A stretch of 64,000 nt of DNA, from contig WFMF01000030.1 in the NCBI GenBank assembly GCA_011033025.1, positions 682,001 through 746,000 on the forward strand, written 5' to 3'. A program made the translations under genes and the position numbers. How positions within the stretch are numbered: the first letter of the stretch is position 1; the number at the start of each line of letters is the position of its first letter. The notes under the pieces were generated by a model that worked only from the letters and a program-made list of their open reading frames with translations, did no database searches and had not been told where the DNA came from. Origin of the DNA: Beroe forskalii. Lineage: Eukaryota; Ctenophora; Nuda; Beroida; Beroidae. Positions 1-10,498 of the stretch are shown here, in pieces.

Positions 1-584
1 ACTTATATTGAAATTGAATTTGATTTGAATATCCAAAATGTAAAAATTATGTCACAAAAAATTGAAGTGATTGTAGCAAGTTCAAAATTGTGTTTACTTT
101 GTAAAATGGTATTGGTTAAAAATGGTATTGGGTCAGGATTTGTTTGGTTTAGGGTTACTGTTGATGGATTTCTCCCATCCCTGCGCGCAACACTCGGAGG
201 TTTGGAGGGTCGTGTTGCGCGTGCGCGGCGGAGGGTAGGGTAACATCCTACAAGTGCTGCGCGCAAATTTTAACCATTTAACTCATCAAACCATTTGCTT
301 CAAATTTTCACAGACGCTGTCCAATGTTACAAACTGTATCCATGCAAATTTTGGTACCGATTGGACATTAACAAATGGTTTTATGAGTGAACTGGTCGAA
401 ATTTGCGCGCAGCACTTTCGGTCCGAAACTGATTCATATTGTGCATAAGGTTAGGGTTTTGGTTAGACTTAGGATTTTACCTTGTCGTACGATGTATGAC
501 CCGCTGACGCCAGCCGCGAAGCGGCTGGCGTCAGCTGGCGTTATAGTTAGCGCGCGGCGCTGATTCTCGAGAGGGTCTCACTCT
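1..584. other. Gene-free repeat-rich flank with a perfect hairpin
   Basis: I see no credible coding exon here; the open frames are short and lack family features. Positions 503-535 form a perfect 15 bp stem closed by a GAA loop (GCTGACGCC... / ...GGCGTCAGC). Confidence 0.5.
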
Positions 585-650
585 TTCTTAAGCCCGCATA
601 GGTGTGTGTACGCGCCGCGCGAGCCACACAGGGATATACGTGTTTAGCAA
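585..650 (+). mobile_element. Miniature inverted-repeat element, copy 1
   Basis: This 66 bp copy belongs to a family that starts TTCCTAAGCCCGCATA (here TTCTTAAG) and ends TACGTGTTTAGCAA. Read on the opposite strand, the right end gives TTGCTAAACACGTATA, an imperfect terminal inverted repeat of the left end. I see no clear target duplication around this copy, unlike the other three. Confidence 0.6.
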
Positions 651-817
651 ACATCAGACACGATTTTACCCTACCAGTACCCGCCGCCGCGCGCCATTTT
701 TTTCCGCAGGGACCCTCCAAATTTCTGAGTGTCTGTGTTGCGCTAGAGATGAATGAAATCCATCTAGTTAGGGCAATAATTAGGTTTAGGATACAAAAAG
801 ATTGACGCTTAGGTCTG

Positions 818-887
818 TTCCTAAGCCCGCATAGGTGTGTGTACGCGCGCGCCGCGCAACGCAGACAGGGATATACGTGTTTAGCAA
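818..887 (+). mobile_element. Miniature inverted-repeat element, copy 2
   Basis: This is a 70 bp copy of the family at 585-650. It is flanked by a perfect 9 bp direct repeat TTAGGTCTG at 809-817 and 888-896, which reads as a target-site duplication and so as real transposition. There is no coding capacity. Confidence 0.8.
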
Positions 888-974
888 TTAGGTCTGTGAC
901 GTCACTCAGCCAGCTTTCCCCTAACCAGGGGCGTCGCGCTTGCCAGGGTCCTGGTTAGGGCAAAGCCAGCTGAG

Positions 975-1046
975 TTCCTAAGCCCGCATAGGTGTGTGTA
1001 CGCGCCGCACGAGCCACACAGGGATATACGTGTTTACTTTTAGCAA
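975..1046 (+). mobile_element. Miniature inverted-repeat element, copy 3
   Basis: This is a 72 bp copy of the same family. It is flanked by a perfect 8 bp direct repeat CAGCTGAG at 967-974 and 1047-1054. A few extra bases (acttt) sit just inside the right end. Confidence 0.8.
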
Positions 1047-1099
1047 CAGCTGAGTTATATGAGACACATACCGAAAGTAGGTGTGCACATGGATCGTAG

Positions 1100-1345
1100 G
1101 ACTAGGATGTTACAATTTACCCTCGCGCGCGGCGCAACGTTCCACATTTGGAATTGGACGTCACTTTGCGCCCTTGATAGCCATCCAGTCAGAAGAAATA
1201 GACTGGCAACGTCCGTCGAGCACATGGATTGATCGAAAGACCCGTCGACAGAACGCGCAAATTACAGTGCTTTGCTTAATTGATTTTTTGCTGAAATTTG
1301 CGCACTCTTTCGAATTCGACGGGTCTTTCGATCGATCCATGTGCA
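1100..1345. repeat. Interspersed repeat ending in an inverted repeat
   Basis: Positions about 1110-1215 resemble 6300-6400 (shared blocks GGCGCAACGTTCCACATTTG and CCATCCAGTCAGAAGAAATA). Positions 1220-1262 are an imperfect inverted repeat of 1297-1345 (CACATGGATTGATCG against CGATCGATCCATGTG). A third relic of this arm lies near 39660-39710, inside an ECM29 intron. Confidence 0.55.
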
Positions 1346-3320
1346 TACATTTACATACGCGTTGTAGGTACTTGTCAGGCGCTATACTTGGCTGCCGTTG
1401 AAATAATGGGTCTGACGACGTCAGACAACGTAGCCAGACGTTGCCTGCCCCATATTTTTTTTCAAAATAAGGGCCAGAACTTTAAGTTGAGAATCGGGAA
1501 AAGCCGCGCATGGGTTAAGAATAGGAACTCGCGTGCGCGGATTACAGCCCGCGCCGTACGTTGTACTTGAAGGTATAGACAATTAAATGCCAATATGCAT
1601 CAAAATTGCTCAAGATTAAGGATAATTGATTACAGTCGACACGTATCATATCATATCTGCGAGTCGGGGCGCGCGCGCTTCGCGCGCGCGAGGGGGCCAG
1701 GCAACGCCTGGCAAAGACAACGTTATACAAGTACAACTAAAACAAAGTAAAACGATGTAGATCCATTTCCAATTTCCATAATAGTAAAGTAATAATATAA
1801 TTCAAATCTGAATTATGATATTCAATAATTTCAACGATTTTAAAATTCAAGTCAAAAATATCAAGTTTCTCCAGACCTTGTAAATAAGAAATATTTTCAC
1901 ATATTTGAGAGCTACAGGTGTTGCACATGCCAAAAAGACGAAATATTAAATAAAAGAATGGACAGCGCGATAGCTATGTTTAAATAAAACTCTTAAAACC
2001 ATTCAATATTAGATAATTAAGACCCACTTAAATGCAAATAATATTCATAACTTGGAAGGTAGTATAAAAATAAACAAACTCTAGTTAAAATGTAACAGAT
2101 ATGCAACAGAAAATGTCGCTTAACATCCCCAGACACAGAACAGAAGAGCTACAAATTAAACTTCTAAAACTTGCTCATAAAATATATTGACGAAACGAAT
2201 ATTTCCCCACAAATACCCATTATTATTCATTTTCAATTTCATTGATCCTGCTTAAAAACCCTGAAATTAAAATTAAGTACATGATAAACAGTAAGGGGTT
2301 GTCCACTGTCCAGGAATAGAAGCAAATTAAAAATCATGGTGGTCGACAGTAGCTAAAAATGTTTGAAATGTAGTTGAAAAATGTTTCGTGTGATAAAAGT
2401 CATCATATTGAACCAGAAAAAAATGAGAAAAATGCAATACGCATGGCCGAAATTTGCGATTTGAAAAGAACTTAAACATAATTGGCGTTGGTCGAGGATG
2501 ACGTTTTTGCTTTTGCTATTTCTGAAACTGAAAGATAATAAAAGCCTCATTTTCAATTTTCCGAGGCCATAAAAGATCAAATAGGCAATCTCAACCAGGA
2601 TAATTTTTCCCATCAAGATTTCCGAATGGCCACTTTCAGCCAAGATACTTGGAGTTGGAATTTCTGAAGGTGGGGGTAATTCGGAGGTCTAAAATGAGCA
2701 AAATTCAGTAGATTCAGTAGACATCTTTCAAATTCATATAGGCGACCCCGGTTTAAGTGTTACCGGCTCTATCTAAACTATTTCAGGACAACAACACGAC
2801 TATAGGGCACCCTTGCTCTAACATTAAAAATTACTTAACAAATACCCATTAAAAATTAATGAAGTTTTGCCATAATTAGCATACGCAAACCGCGGTACCG
2901 TCTTTTAGTCTCACATGAAATTGAAATATTTCTCTCGCTTTTCAGTTTCTGAATTCCTTCATAGAAACACAGTATGATATTTAGTAAATATGGTTATTAT
3001 AATAATAATATGGAACTTAACCACCCCTCGACTTAAAGGATCAAACCTTCAAATGCACCAATAATACATTAATCAACCTTTTCTTATCCATTTGCTATTA
3101 GTATTATACAAAAATTATAGTAATGTATTAACAGTTTCCATATCGATATTGTGTCCATCAAAATACTTATGATACTCCACACTCATAATCTTAATAACTT
3201 TCTATTATCTTAATCAGTAAAACTAAATTCAAATAAAATAATATAATATCAAAACTAAGAACTTGTCGAATTGTGGAAAATAAAATATCATTGATATATA
3301 ATTACTTTTTGGATCACGTG
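1346..3320. other. No gene recognised
   Basis: This AT-rich tract has only short, unconvincing reading frames. Positions about 1670-1690 are a GCGCGCG stem closed by a CTTCG loop. I see no splice-linked coding exons or RNA gene that I can support. Confidence 0.4.
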
Positions 3321-3626
3321 CTATGACTTATGAGGACACCAGTAACCGGCACCTGGTTCCCCATCATCAGCACGAGAACAACTCAACAAGGCACTTCGTA
3401 GCTCTTCTTCTTCATCATCATCAGGTGGGCAGTGTAACAACGAACGTCGAAGCTGATGTATTGAGTCAAAACTCACGCTAGAAGTATCACTCATTTGATC
3501 CTCGTCATCTTTCCCCTCATTCACCTCATCTTTCACATTGTCATTGCATGCCTTGACATCCTGTAAATAGAAACTAACCGAGGTCCCCTCCTTCTTATCT
3601 CTTAGGCCGTCTTCCTGAGACATCAT
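3321..3626 (-). CDS. Possible small acidic protein or last exon, function unknown
   Basis: This open frame runs from ATG at 3626 to a stop at 3321 and encodes 101 residues. I do not recognise the family. The composition is protein-like rather than repeat-like: acidic clusters (KDDEDQ, DDDEEEE), a Ser-rich stretch (SDTSSVSFDS) and two similar motifs, LRRSLLHC and LRSALLSC, each next to an Asp/Glu run. The tandem L-R-x-[SA]-L-L-x-C motif suggests a short linear-motif protein. It could be a single-exon gene, or the final exon of a gene whose upstream part lies at higher coordinates on the minus strand, because a TTTTAG acceptor-like site lies upstream near 3670. There is no signal peptide or membrane segment. 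Confidence 0.35.
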   Translation of the reverse strand: MMSQEDGLRDKKEGTSVSFYLQDVKACNDNVKDEVNEGKDDEDQMSDTSSVSFDSIHQLRRSLLHCPPDDDEEEELRSALLSCSRADDGEPGAGYWCPHKS

Positions 3627-6288
3627 TGATATTTCACAACAATGTCAGCAGTCGGAGCGGTTACTAAAATTCAAACTCAGGTTCCTCAGTTAGTTAATTT
3701 ATTATGTGTTGTGTTGTAAGTTTAAAAATCCCGTTCCCAGCCCGAGATATGCGATTCCGAAAATCGGAACCCGCCCGCAATCACAGCACGCGCGAGAAAT
3801 TCAATCGCGATTTGCCGAAAACGATCCCAAAAATCCACCTCCTCCCACATTTTTTGGAGAATCGTCCCGAAACCCTCCAGATATGCTCTAGGGATTAAAA
3901 TGAAGAGATCCGTTTAGTAGATTCCCGATTTAGGCCTCAGAACCGAATTTCAAATCATCCGATTTTGAAATTTCGAACCTGACAAAAATCATCAAAATTT
4001 GGCACCTCGAAATTTCAAAATCGAATATTCTCGGTTCCGAGGCCCAAATCAAAAATCCACCAAACAAATCTCTTTATCCCAATCCCCAGAACACATCTGG
4101 AAAGCTTCAAGACGACTCTCCAAAAAATGCAGGAGGAGACAGACCCTTAAGATCATTTTCGGCAAATCGCGATTGAACCTCGCGCGCGCACTGCAATCAC
4201 AGGCAAATTCCGACCTTCAAAATCGCATAATTCAGGCTAGGAACAAGACCTCCTCACTCTGTAAAGTCCTTCCGGCAGCTACGATGCTTACTCCATGTTA
4301 CGGAGCCTTATTTTGCGCGCGCAAGCGCGCCTCTTCAGAGAAGAGGCAAAATTGTGACTTTTCTACGAAAAGCGCGCGCAAGCGCGAACAAACAGGGACA
4401 CGTAACATGTGGTAACTACGATGCTCCTCCATCATTTCCAGTCAAAAACTCCACTCCGGCCATCGACACCCCGAAGACCCCCCCCTGCCCCCTTAAGCGT
4501 AGCGAGCCATGAGATACAGTGTAGCGTCGATGCGATAATCTTGAGGCTAAAGAATTATGACTGATTATAAAAAGAAACAGCTAGTAAAAATGCGCTTACA
4601 CGCCCGTTGCGGGAGGATTGTACTGGATTAAAAGATTTTAACTATCCTGAGTCTTACACGTAAGAATAGCTTTGGCTGTTCGGACAAGAAAAATGAGTGA
4701 ATAAACGATTTTACTGCCTGATGTAATGAATAATTTTTTTAGTCTATTAGCTTATTCCTAATATGTAAGATGAACTAGTGTGAATTAATGCACCCGTCAT
4801 GAAAGTCTAATTAGTATATTATTGTAGAATATAAACAAAACGATTCGACAACTGATACTTCGGCACCTAGTGGCATAAAAGTGGATACTCTAAATGAAGT
4901 AGAAAACTGGTATGTTAACAGGAAAGCAGGAAGTGGTTGATTCGTTGCTACTCGTACTTGTCATCTGAAACCGTCCGCAAATTTGATTGTACACAGTAGT
5001 TTTAAAAGTGGTAAAATAACATAAAATATCTTAATCTAGCGCTGTAGTTGGAGGTTATTTAGGTTATAGCGTGCATGGCGTATGCTGCATGGTACGTACT
5101 CGATGAATCTCAAACTCTGCTAACCCTTCCCAAATTTATATATTCTGTACTGGGGGAAAATTGATTAAATCCCCCCTGGCAAGGACGGCCACCCCCCCCC
5201 CCCACCAGTAAGTGCGTACTAAGTAGATATTTAAAAATGATAAAAGAGAAAGAAATAAGATGAAAAATAAGAGGTTAAAATGCGTTCAAAACACTCATCC
5301 TTTTCCTATTTGCTTTTCTTTAGTGGTCTCTCGGGATTCAAACCCATCATCTATTTTCCAAGGCTTGTCTTTGAACTTCTATATGTGTGACCAACACGAA
5401 ATTCGTCTCAATCAAGCAACAAAAACAGCGTTTGATTTAAACACAAGGAAATAAATTAAAAGGTTAATAAAGAAGTCCGTTGGTAAGGGATATTTTTTGG
5501 AGAGGGTGAGTAATTTTTTAAAAGAGTTACGGCCCTAAGATAGTGATAGTCGGAAGGGAAAAAGGAACGGTCTAGTTGCTGTCTATTTTAGAATGGAACT
5601 GGAAAAAGAATAGGAAATAATGATAAATGGAATAGAAAAACGGTGCTTAAATATGAAAATAATAGAAAATGGGTGGAATAGGATTAAATTGGCTAAGATA
5701 TGGAGAGGCACGGAAAAGATCACGAATAATAAACCTGCATACGTACATACACGCATACCAAATCGGATCACACCACCTATTTCAGATTTAACAGTACGCG
5801 TAAAGGTAGTATACACACAAACCCCACAAAACACGATCTCTGCTAACCTTTTCTCAATGCCTTTTTGTAAAACAAAAACGCGATTGGGAACAGGAAAAAA
5901 TTAATTATCAATGGGATGTGTTACATGGTGAGATTGCGAAATTGTCCATATCGCCAGATCGCCTCATAGAATATCCATAACCTTTTTTGCAGAAACTCAT
6001 AAACTAAAATCTTGATTAAGTGATAACAACCAATTACCGTGGTGTTTCCACATAAATGGAGAAAAGGAGGAGGCGAGTTACATTCACAACCTGTTCAATA
6101 TTTTATTTTGCTTGGCTTGGCTCAAAGCTCTCATCTTCACGGAATGAACGAATTATTCATATTGTCAGTCGACAAAGGGGGTGGCAGCCGCGTGTGTCGC
6201 CTCCCCCTGGCTACGCCCCTGTGTAGCGTGTAACCTGCTCAGATTACGAAATTGTACACATCGCCTCATAGAATATCCATATCTTTTG
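3627..6288. other. No gene recognised
   Basis: The sequence is AT-rich with scattered CG-alternating patches (for example near 4320-4390) and a C-run at about 5190-5200. The open frames are short, low in conserved motifs and lack linked splice sites. A tRNA B-box-like string (GGTTTGAATCCC on the minus strand, near 5335-5347) has no convincing partner A box or cloverleaf. Confidence 0.4.
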
Positions 6289-6289
6289 T

Positions 6290-6400
6290 CGTAGGATGTT
6301 ACCCTACCCCCGCGCGCGGCGCAACGTTCCACATTTGGACGTCACTTTGCAACCTCGCCATCCAGTCAGAAGAAATAGACGGGGCAACGTCCGTCGATAT
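6290..6400. repeat. Second copy of the 1.1 kb interspersed repeat
   Basis: It matches positions about 1100-1215 over the blocks CGCGCGCGGCGCAACGTTCC and CCATCCAGTCAGAAGAAATA, with small deletions. It has no coding potential. Confidence 0.55.
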
Positions 6401-6488
6401 CTTTTGCTTTCGTATCTGAGAGCCTCATAGAATGGTGTTGCATAAACTAAAGCCTTTCATGGCATATTATATAACACTAGCAGGCCCG

Positions 6489-6601
6489 GTGAATGTTGAT
6501 TTCAAAGGAGCAAACGACGAAAGTTGCGACGCACTCGTGGTTAGGTGAATGTTGATTTCAAAGGAGCAAACGACGAAAGTTGCGACGCGTGCGTGGTTAG
6601 G
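6489..6601 (+). repeat. 56 bp tandem duplication
   Basis: Two head-to-tail copies of a ~56 bp unit beginning GGTGAATGTTGATTTCAAAG and ending near GTGGTTAG, differing at a few bases (GACGCACTCG against GACGCGTGCG). Immediately upstream is CTAGCAGGCCC, a string also found at 7686 and 13263. Confidence 0.75.
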
Positions 6602-6681
6602 CATTAAGAAACACTAACGCATTGTTTGACTGGTCTTACCGTGAATTATGATTTTTTTTCCTTCATTCGTATACTGATTAA

Positions 6682-6789
6682 TTCCTAAGCCCGCATAGGT
6701 GTGTGTACGCGCGCGGCGCTTCCCTACGGGACACACTGGGGAAGCGCGCCGCGCCGCGCAACGCAGACAGGGATATACGTGTTTAGCAA
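6682..6789 (+). mobile_element. Miniature inverted-repeat element, copy 4 (expanded)
   Basis: It has the same termini as the copies at 585, 818 and 975, with an enlarged GC-rich middle. It is flanked by a perfect 9 bp direct repeat ACTGATTAA at 6673-6681 and 6790-6798. Together with copies 2 and 3 this fixes the element ends and the 8-9 bp target duplication. Confidence 0.85.
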
Positions 6790-6814
6790 ACTGATTAAAG
6801 CTGCGTTAGAAATG

Positions 6815-7130
6815 GAAATAAATTAAAAATTAATTTTAGGCCTTGCCTGGTGCGCGCTCAGACTAAGTGCAAAATCAAATTCATAACTTTACGCCGCGCA
6901 TTTCGTCTTGTAAGTTCATCAGTATCTTAAATAACTTTGCGACGCGCGCCAGGTTTTAATCGTTGCGCGCAAGACAGAAAATGCACGCGCGTCGTGTTTT
7001 TATTTTAAGTTCAACAAAACAATTGTTGAACTTACAAGACGAAATGCGCGGCGTAAAGTTATGAATTTGATTTTGCACTTAGTCTGAGCGCGCACCAGGC
7101 AAGGCCTAAAATTAATTTTTAATTTATTTC
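6815..7130. repeat. Large near-perfect inverted repeat
   Basis: The left arm (about 6815-6918) and right arm (about 7027-7130) are near-perfect reverse complements, for example GGCCTTGCCTGGTGCGCGCT against AGCGCGCACCAGGCAAGGCC. The arms are about 100 bp, with a GC-rich spacer of about 110 bp. It is probably a fold-back or MITE-type element; no target duplication was identified. Confidence 0.75.
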
Positions 7131-7291
7131 GGCGTGTTTCCAAATTAATGAGAAGTTCACGAATTTCGATTCAGAACACTTCACGTTAACGTAAGGGAAA
7201 ACAAATTTTTACAAATTTGTTTTCCCTTACGTTAACGTGAAGTGTTCTGAATCGAAATTCGTGAACTTCTCATTAATTTTGAAACACGCCG
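7131..7291. repeat. Second hairpin abutting the first
   Basis: Arms of about 77 bp are near-perfect reverse complements around a short loop (TTTTTAC, near 7208-7214). The outer ends are GGCGTGTTTC and GAAACACGCC. It starts where the previous inverted repeat ends, so the two hairpins are either nested insertions or one compound element. Confidence 0.75.
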
Positions 7292-7522
7292 AGACGTAGG
7301 AACATCGTTCGATGCGAATTTATTTCATCGGTTGAACTCTACTGCTTAGATATTTTTTGTAATAACTTCCTACTTTCCTAAGTGCTTAAGTGTCCGATAA
7401 CACCCGTCCAAAATTCCTACATGCCTCATGAACTACGGATTTAAAAACATCAACATTGAATAGCAACATCTCGACAGCTTAAATCACTAACGTAATAGTA
7501 ACACTACTTTACGAACTACTAT

Positions 7523-7667
7523 ATGTTGCACGTGCGCAAATATCCAATCTCCATAGCAACGGCACCTCATTTCTTCCGTTTGCATTCGTTTCCCTTGATA
7601 GTTGATATTCTCTTGGCAAGCTCAAATTTAAACTGTGCGCCCGCACAGACATTATTCACGTGCTCTT
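7523..7667 (+). repeat. Interspersed repeat with CACGTG ends, copy 1
   Basis: It shares TGCACGTGC, CCATAGCAACGG, TTGGCAAGCTCAAATTTAAA and GTGCGCCCGCACAGACAT with 10499-10624. An inverted relative lies at about 10657-10796. It is a non-coding dispersed repeat of unknown class. Confidence 0.6.
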
Positions 7668-7683
7668 ACGAAATTATATATAA

Positions 7684-7709
7684 GACTAGCAGGCCCGTTG
7701 GGCCTGCAA
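7684..7709 (-). mobile_element. Helitron-like 3' terminus candidate
   Basis: On the minus strand a GC-rich palindrome (GCAGGCCCAACGGGCCTGC) is followed directly by TAG|T, giving CTAG|T at the end. A hairpin just inside a CTRR terminus is the known 3' signature of Helitrons. Similar strings occur at 6478 and 13263. No Rep/helicase coding sequence is present, so this rests on the terminus only. Confidence 0.3.
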
Positions 7710-7888
7710 ATACACAGCTCACTCGGCGCTGCTACGCAGCACCTCGTTCGCAAATTTGAAACATGGTAACTCAAATTTATTAAATACTTTTTGCCGCATC
7801 AATAAACTCCAATCAAAAGTTACGACGATATTAAAACAGCATTAAACAGAAATGAATGCGCGCAGGACCAAATAATAAGTTATCAAAA

Positions 7889-8277
7889 AGTTTATGGAGG
7901 AGCAAAATTCACCATTATTCGCTTATTACTTTTAGTAATGCTGTACCGTGTAAGTTTTGATCATTATATTTTGCTCTCGTATTATGAGGTTAAATCTGAA
8001 AATCAAAACCGAGTATCGTACTCATACTGAACGTTGAATTCAGAATTAAGCATTGATTCACGGCAAGAGCAGTTTTCCGAATCCAAAATCACAATGCGCT
8101 CTGCCCAAATTCGATTCAATTGATTTAGCTTTTGTTCAATTGTTTTAAATTCACATTTTTCCGTTACCATCAACTCGGCATTAATTTAAATCGACCGACG
8201 TCTGTCACAGATTTATGAAGAGATGCTATCGGAAATAGCCTCCACGATGCCAGCCATACCCATCCTCTATCTTCAGA

Positions 8278-8279
<2 letters not shown>
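7889..8279 (+). repeat. ~390 bp repeat, left direct copy
   Basis: It is nearly identical to 9825-10218 in the same orientation and to about 12848-13233 in inverted orientation. Shared blocks include AGGAGCAAAATTCACCATTA, GTATCGTACTCATACTGAAC and GAAGAGATGCTATCGGAAAT. The two direct copies bracket the retroelement-like segment at 8280-9824. Confidence 0.8.
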
Positions 8280-8314
<35 letters not shown>

Positions 8315-8588
8315 ATTAGAAAATATAAACGAGTCATGTAACATCAATTAGAAAATATAAACGAGTCATGTAACATCGATTAGAAAATATAAACGAGTCA
8401 TGTAACATCAATTAGAAAATATAAACGAGTCATGTACCATCAATTAGAAAATATAAACGAGTCATGTAACATCGATTAGAAAATATAAACGAGTCATGTA
8501 ACATCAATTAGAAAAAATAAACGAGTCATGTAACATCAATTAGAAAATATAAACGAGTCATGTAACATCGATTAGAAAAAATAAACTC
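8280..8588 (-). repeat. Poly-A tail (minus) plus 32 bp minisatellite
   Basis: A run of 29 T (8280-8308) is followed by about 8.5 copies of a 32 bp unit (ATCAATTAGAAAATATAAAC then GAGTCATGTAAC) with scattered A/G changes. Read on the minus strand this is a 3' minisatellite followed by poly-A, which fits the tail of a retroposed transcript carrying the ORF at 8710-9680. Confidence 0.8.
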
Positions 8589-8709
8589 GTTTGGCCCCGC
8601 TCCTTATCACCCTGGCACACTTCACAACTGTCACAATATTTCACGCACGTCGCACACCTCACCAAACTTGATAAATAAAACACTACCTGGGACATTAATA
8701 AACCAGCAG

Positions 8710-9680
8710 CTAAATATTGTTTATAGAATTGTTCAAAGTGGCATCCATCCTATCGCATCTTGCTGAAAATGATAGTAAGCTCTCCTGCACCCATTGGAGA
8801 TCTTCCTTTGTCAGATCGTAATGACATTCCGGATAATCTGTTTTGCCAGATTCTGTATCACTTTGACTTTGAGGCGGTAAACTCTGAGAACAATGGTTCG
8901 TACTATGCACTTCACCCCGCCTGATGAAGTGGTGCATTTCCGGCTCTTTAGATCTTTTGTCTCTGAGAATCTGTACCAGTTTCCTCCTCTGTGCTCGCTC
9001 AGCAGGGCTTCGGTCAGGTACAATGAAAACTCCTCCATATCTCTCTGATGTTTTCAAGTATTTCGCTGACTTAAGGGCAGTTTGGGCTTCCTCTCGGGTG
9101 TTGAAATTTACTTTTACTGGTCTCGTTTTTCCTAGTTTCGCCACACCAATACTGCAGTGATCTTTTACCACTGGCTTTGAAGACTGCCCGCAAGCACACT
9201 CTAAGATATCATCTATTTTGTTACCTAAATCTGACAAGTTATCTTCTGGCACACCAAACAGTACAATTTGCGTTTGCCGTTCATTTTCGCATATCACTGA
9301 TTTCACCACTGTCTCTAGTTCCTTTCTTTGATTTTGGACATCTTCCCCATAATGAACTGAGCTTTTTGTCTTGATTGCAGTTTCTCCTGTAACTCTATAA
9401 CAGTTTCTTGACTTGACAACTGCTCCTTCATTGAACTTTCGATCTGAATCGCTGCCGATCTCAACATGTTGATACTGCCCTCAACAATACTAACCAATGA
9501 AACAATCATTTTCGACAAATCAACACTATTTGCCCGCAAGAAGTCATTTTCAGTGATAGTTGACGGTGTGGTATTTCCTGACAACTCCTGAACTGTTCTG
9601 AGAGCCTTATCACACTTATTTTCAAATTTGTAAAGGTTGCTCAAACTAAATTCTATGGCGTTTTGCTGCATTTCATACAA
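8710..9680 (-). pseudogene. ORF1-like retroelement protein remnant, frameshifted
   Basis: There are two adjacent minus-strand frames. The upstream one (9680-9315) is coiled-coil-like. The downstream one (9309-8710) has the layout of LINE ORF1-type RNA-binding proteins: an RRM-like core (IVLFGVPEDN, PVKVNFNTREEA, ALKSAKYLK) and a basic tail beginning VPDRSPAERAQRRKLVQ. A stop or frame change lies between them near 9312, and the downstream frame opens without an ATG. No endonuclease or reverse transcriptase is nearby, so it is a truncated or non-autonomous copy. It is flanked downstream by the minisatellite and poly-A (8588-8280) and upstream by four ~19 bp repeats containing AAAACGATAAGACTG (9750-9825). 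Confidence 0.6.
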
Positions 9681-9824
9681 TGTATTTCAGTGTATAGGCT
9701 GTGTGACAGGATGAAATAAAGTTGCTGATAAGAGAGCACAAATTTTAACACAAAATGCAAAACGATAAGACTGATGCAAAACGATAAGACTGTTGCAAAA
9801 CGATAAGACTGATGCAAAACGATA

Positions 9825-10218
9825 AGTTTATGAAGGAGCAAAATTCACCATTATTCGCTTATTACTTTTAGTAATGCTGTACCGTGTAAGTTTTGATCAT
9901 TATATTTTGCTCTCGTATTATGAGGTTAAATCTGAAAATCAAAACCGAGTATCGTACTCATACTGAACGTTGAATTCAGAATTAAGCATTGATTCACGGC
10001 AAGAGCAGTTTTCCGAATCCAAAATCACAATGCGCTCTGCCCAAATTCGATTCAATTGATTTAGCTTTTGTTCAATTGTTTTAAATTCACATTTTTCCGT
10101 TACCATCAACTCGGCATTAATTTAAATCGACCGACGTCTGTCACAGATTTATGAAGAGATGCTATCGGAAATAGCCTCCACGATGCCAGCCATACCCATC
10201 CTCTATCTTCGCAGATCT
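9825..10218 (+). repeat. ~390 bp repeat, right direct copy
   Basis: It is a direct copy of 7889-8279 with few differences. It ends CTATCTTCGCAGATC, where the left copy has CTATCTTCAGATC followed by poly-T. Confidence 0.8.
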
Positions 10219-10287
10219 TGAATTTCAAATGAAAAACAGTAAACAGGCCTTCCTTTCAAACGCTACAATGGAGCAGTCAACGGTGCG

Positions 10288-10471
10288 CGGACAAAACCCC
10301 ACCCGGACAAAACCCCACCCGGACATAACCCCACCTTAGAGCACAAATTGCGCGAAATGGTTACGGTTAGGGTTAGGACGTATGGTTCGCACGAACGTTC
10401 CCATCGCGCAATTTGTGCTCTAAGGTGGGGTTATGTCCGGGTGGGGTTTTGTCCGGGTGGGGTTTTGTCCT
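10288..10471. repeat. Hairpin with repeated GGACAAAACCCCACC arms
   Basis: The left arm (about 10288-10355) carries three copies of CCGGACAWAACCCCACC and then TTAGAGCACAAATTGCGCG. The right arm (about 10403-10471) is its near-perfect reverse complement. The ~50 bp middle contains GGTTACGGTTAGGGTTAGG. It is non-coding. Confidence 0.75.
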
Positions 10472-10498
10472 ACCATCGTTGTCCAACTGATCATAATA

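Noticed and set aside
3999-4415. 138-codon plus-strand frame
   Set aside because: Composition follows the local Lys/Arg/Ser-rich base bias, and the frame has no conserved motif.
5325-5400. Possible tRNA or tRNA-derived SINE on the minus strand (B-box-like GGTTTGAATCCC)
   Set aside because: I could not find a convincing A box or fold a cloverleaf at the right distance.
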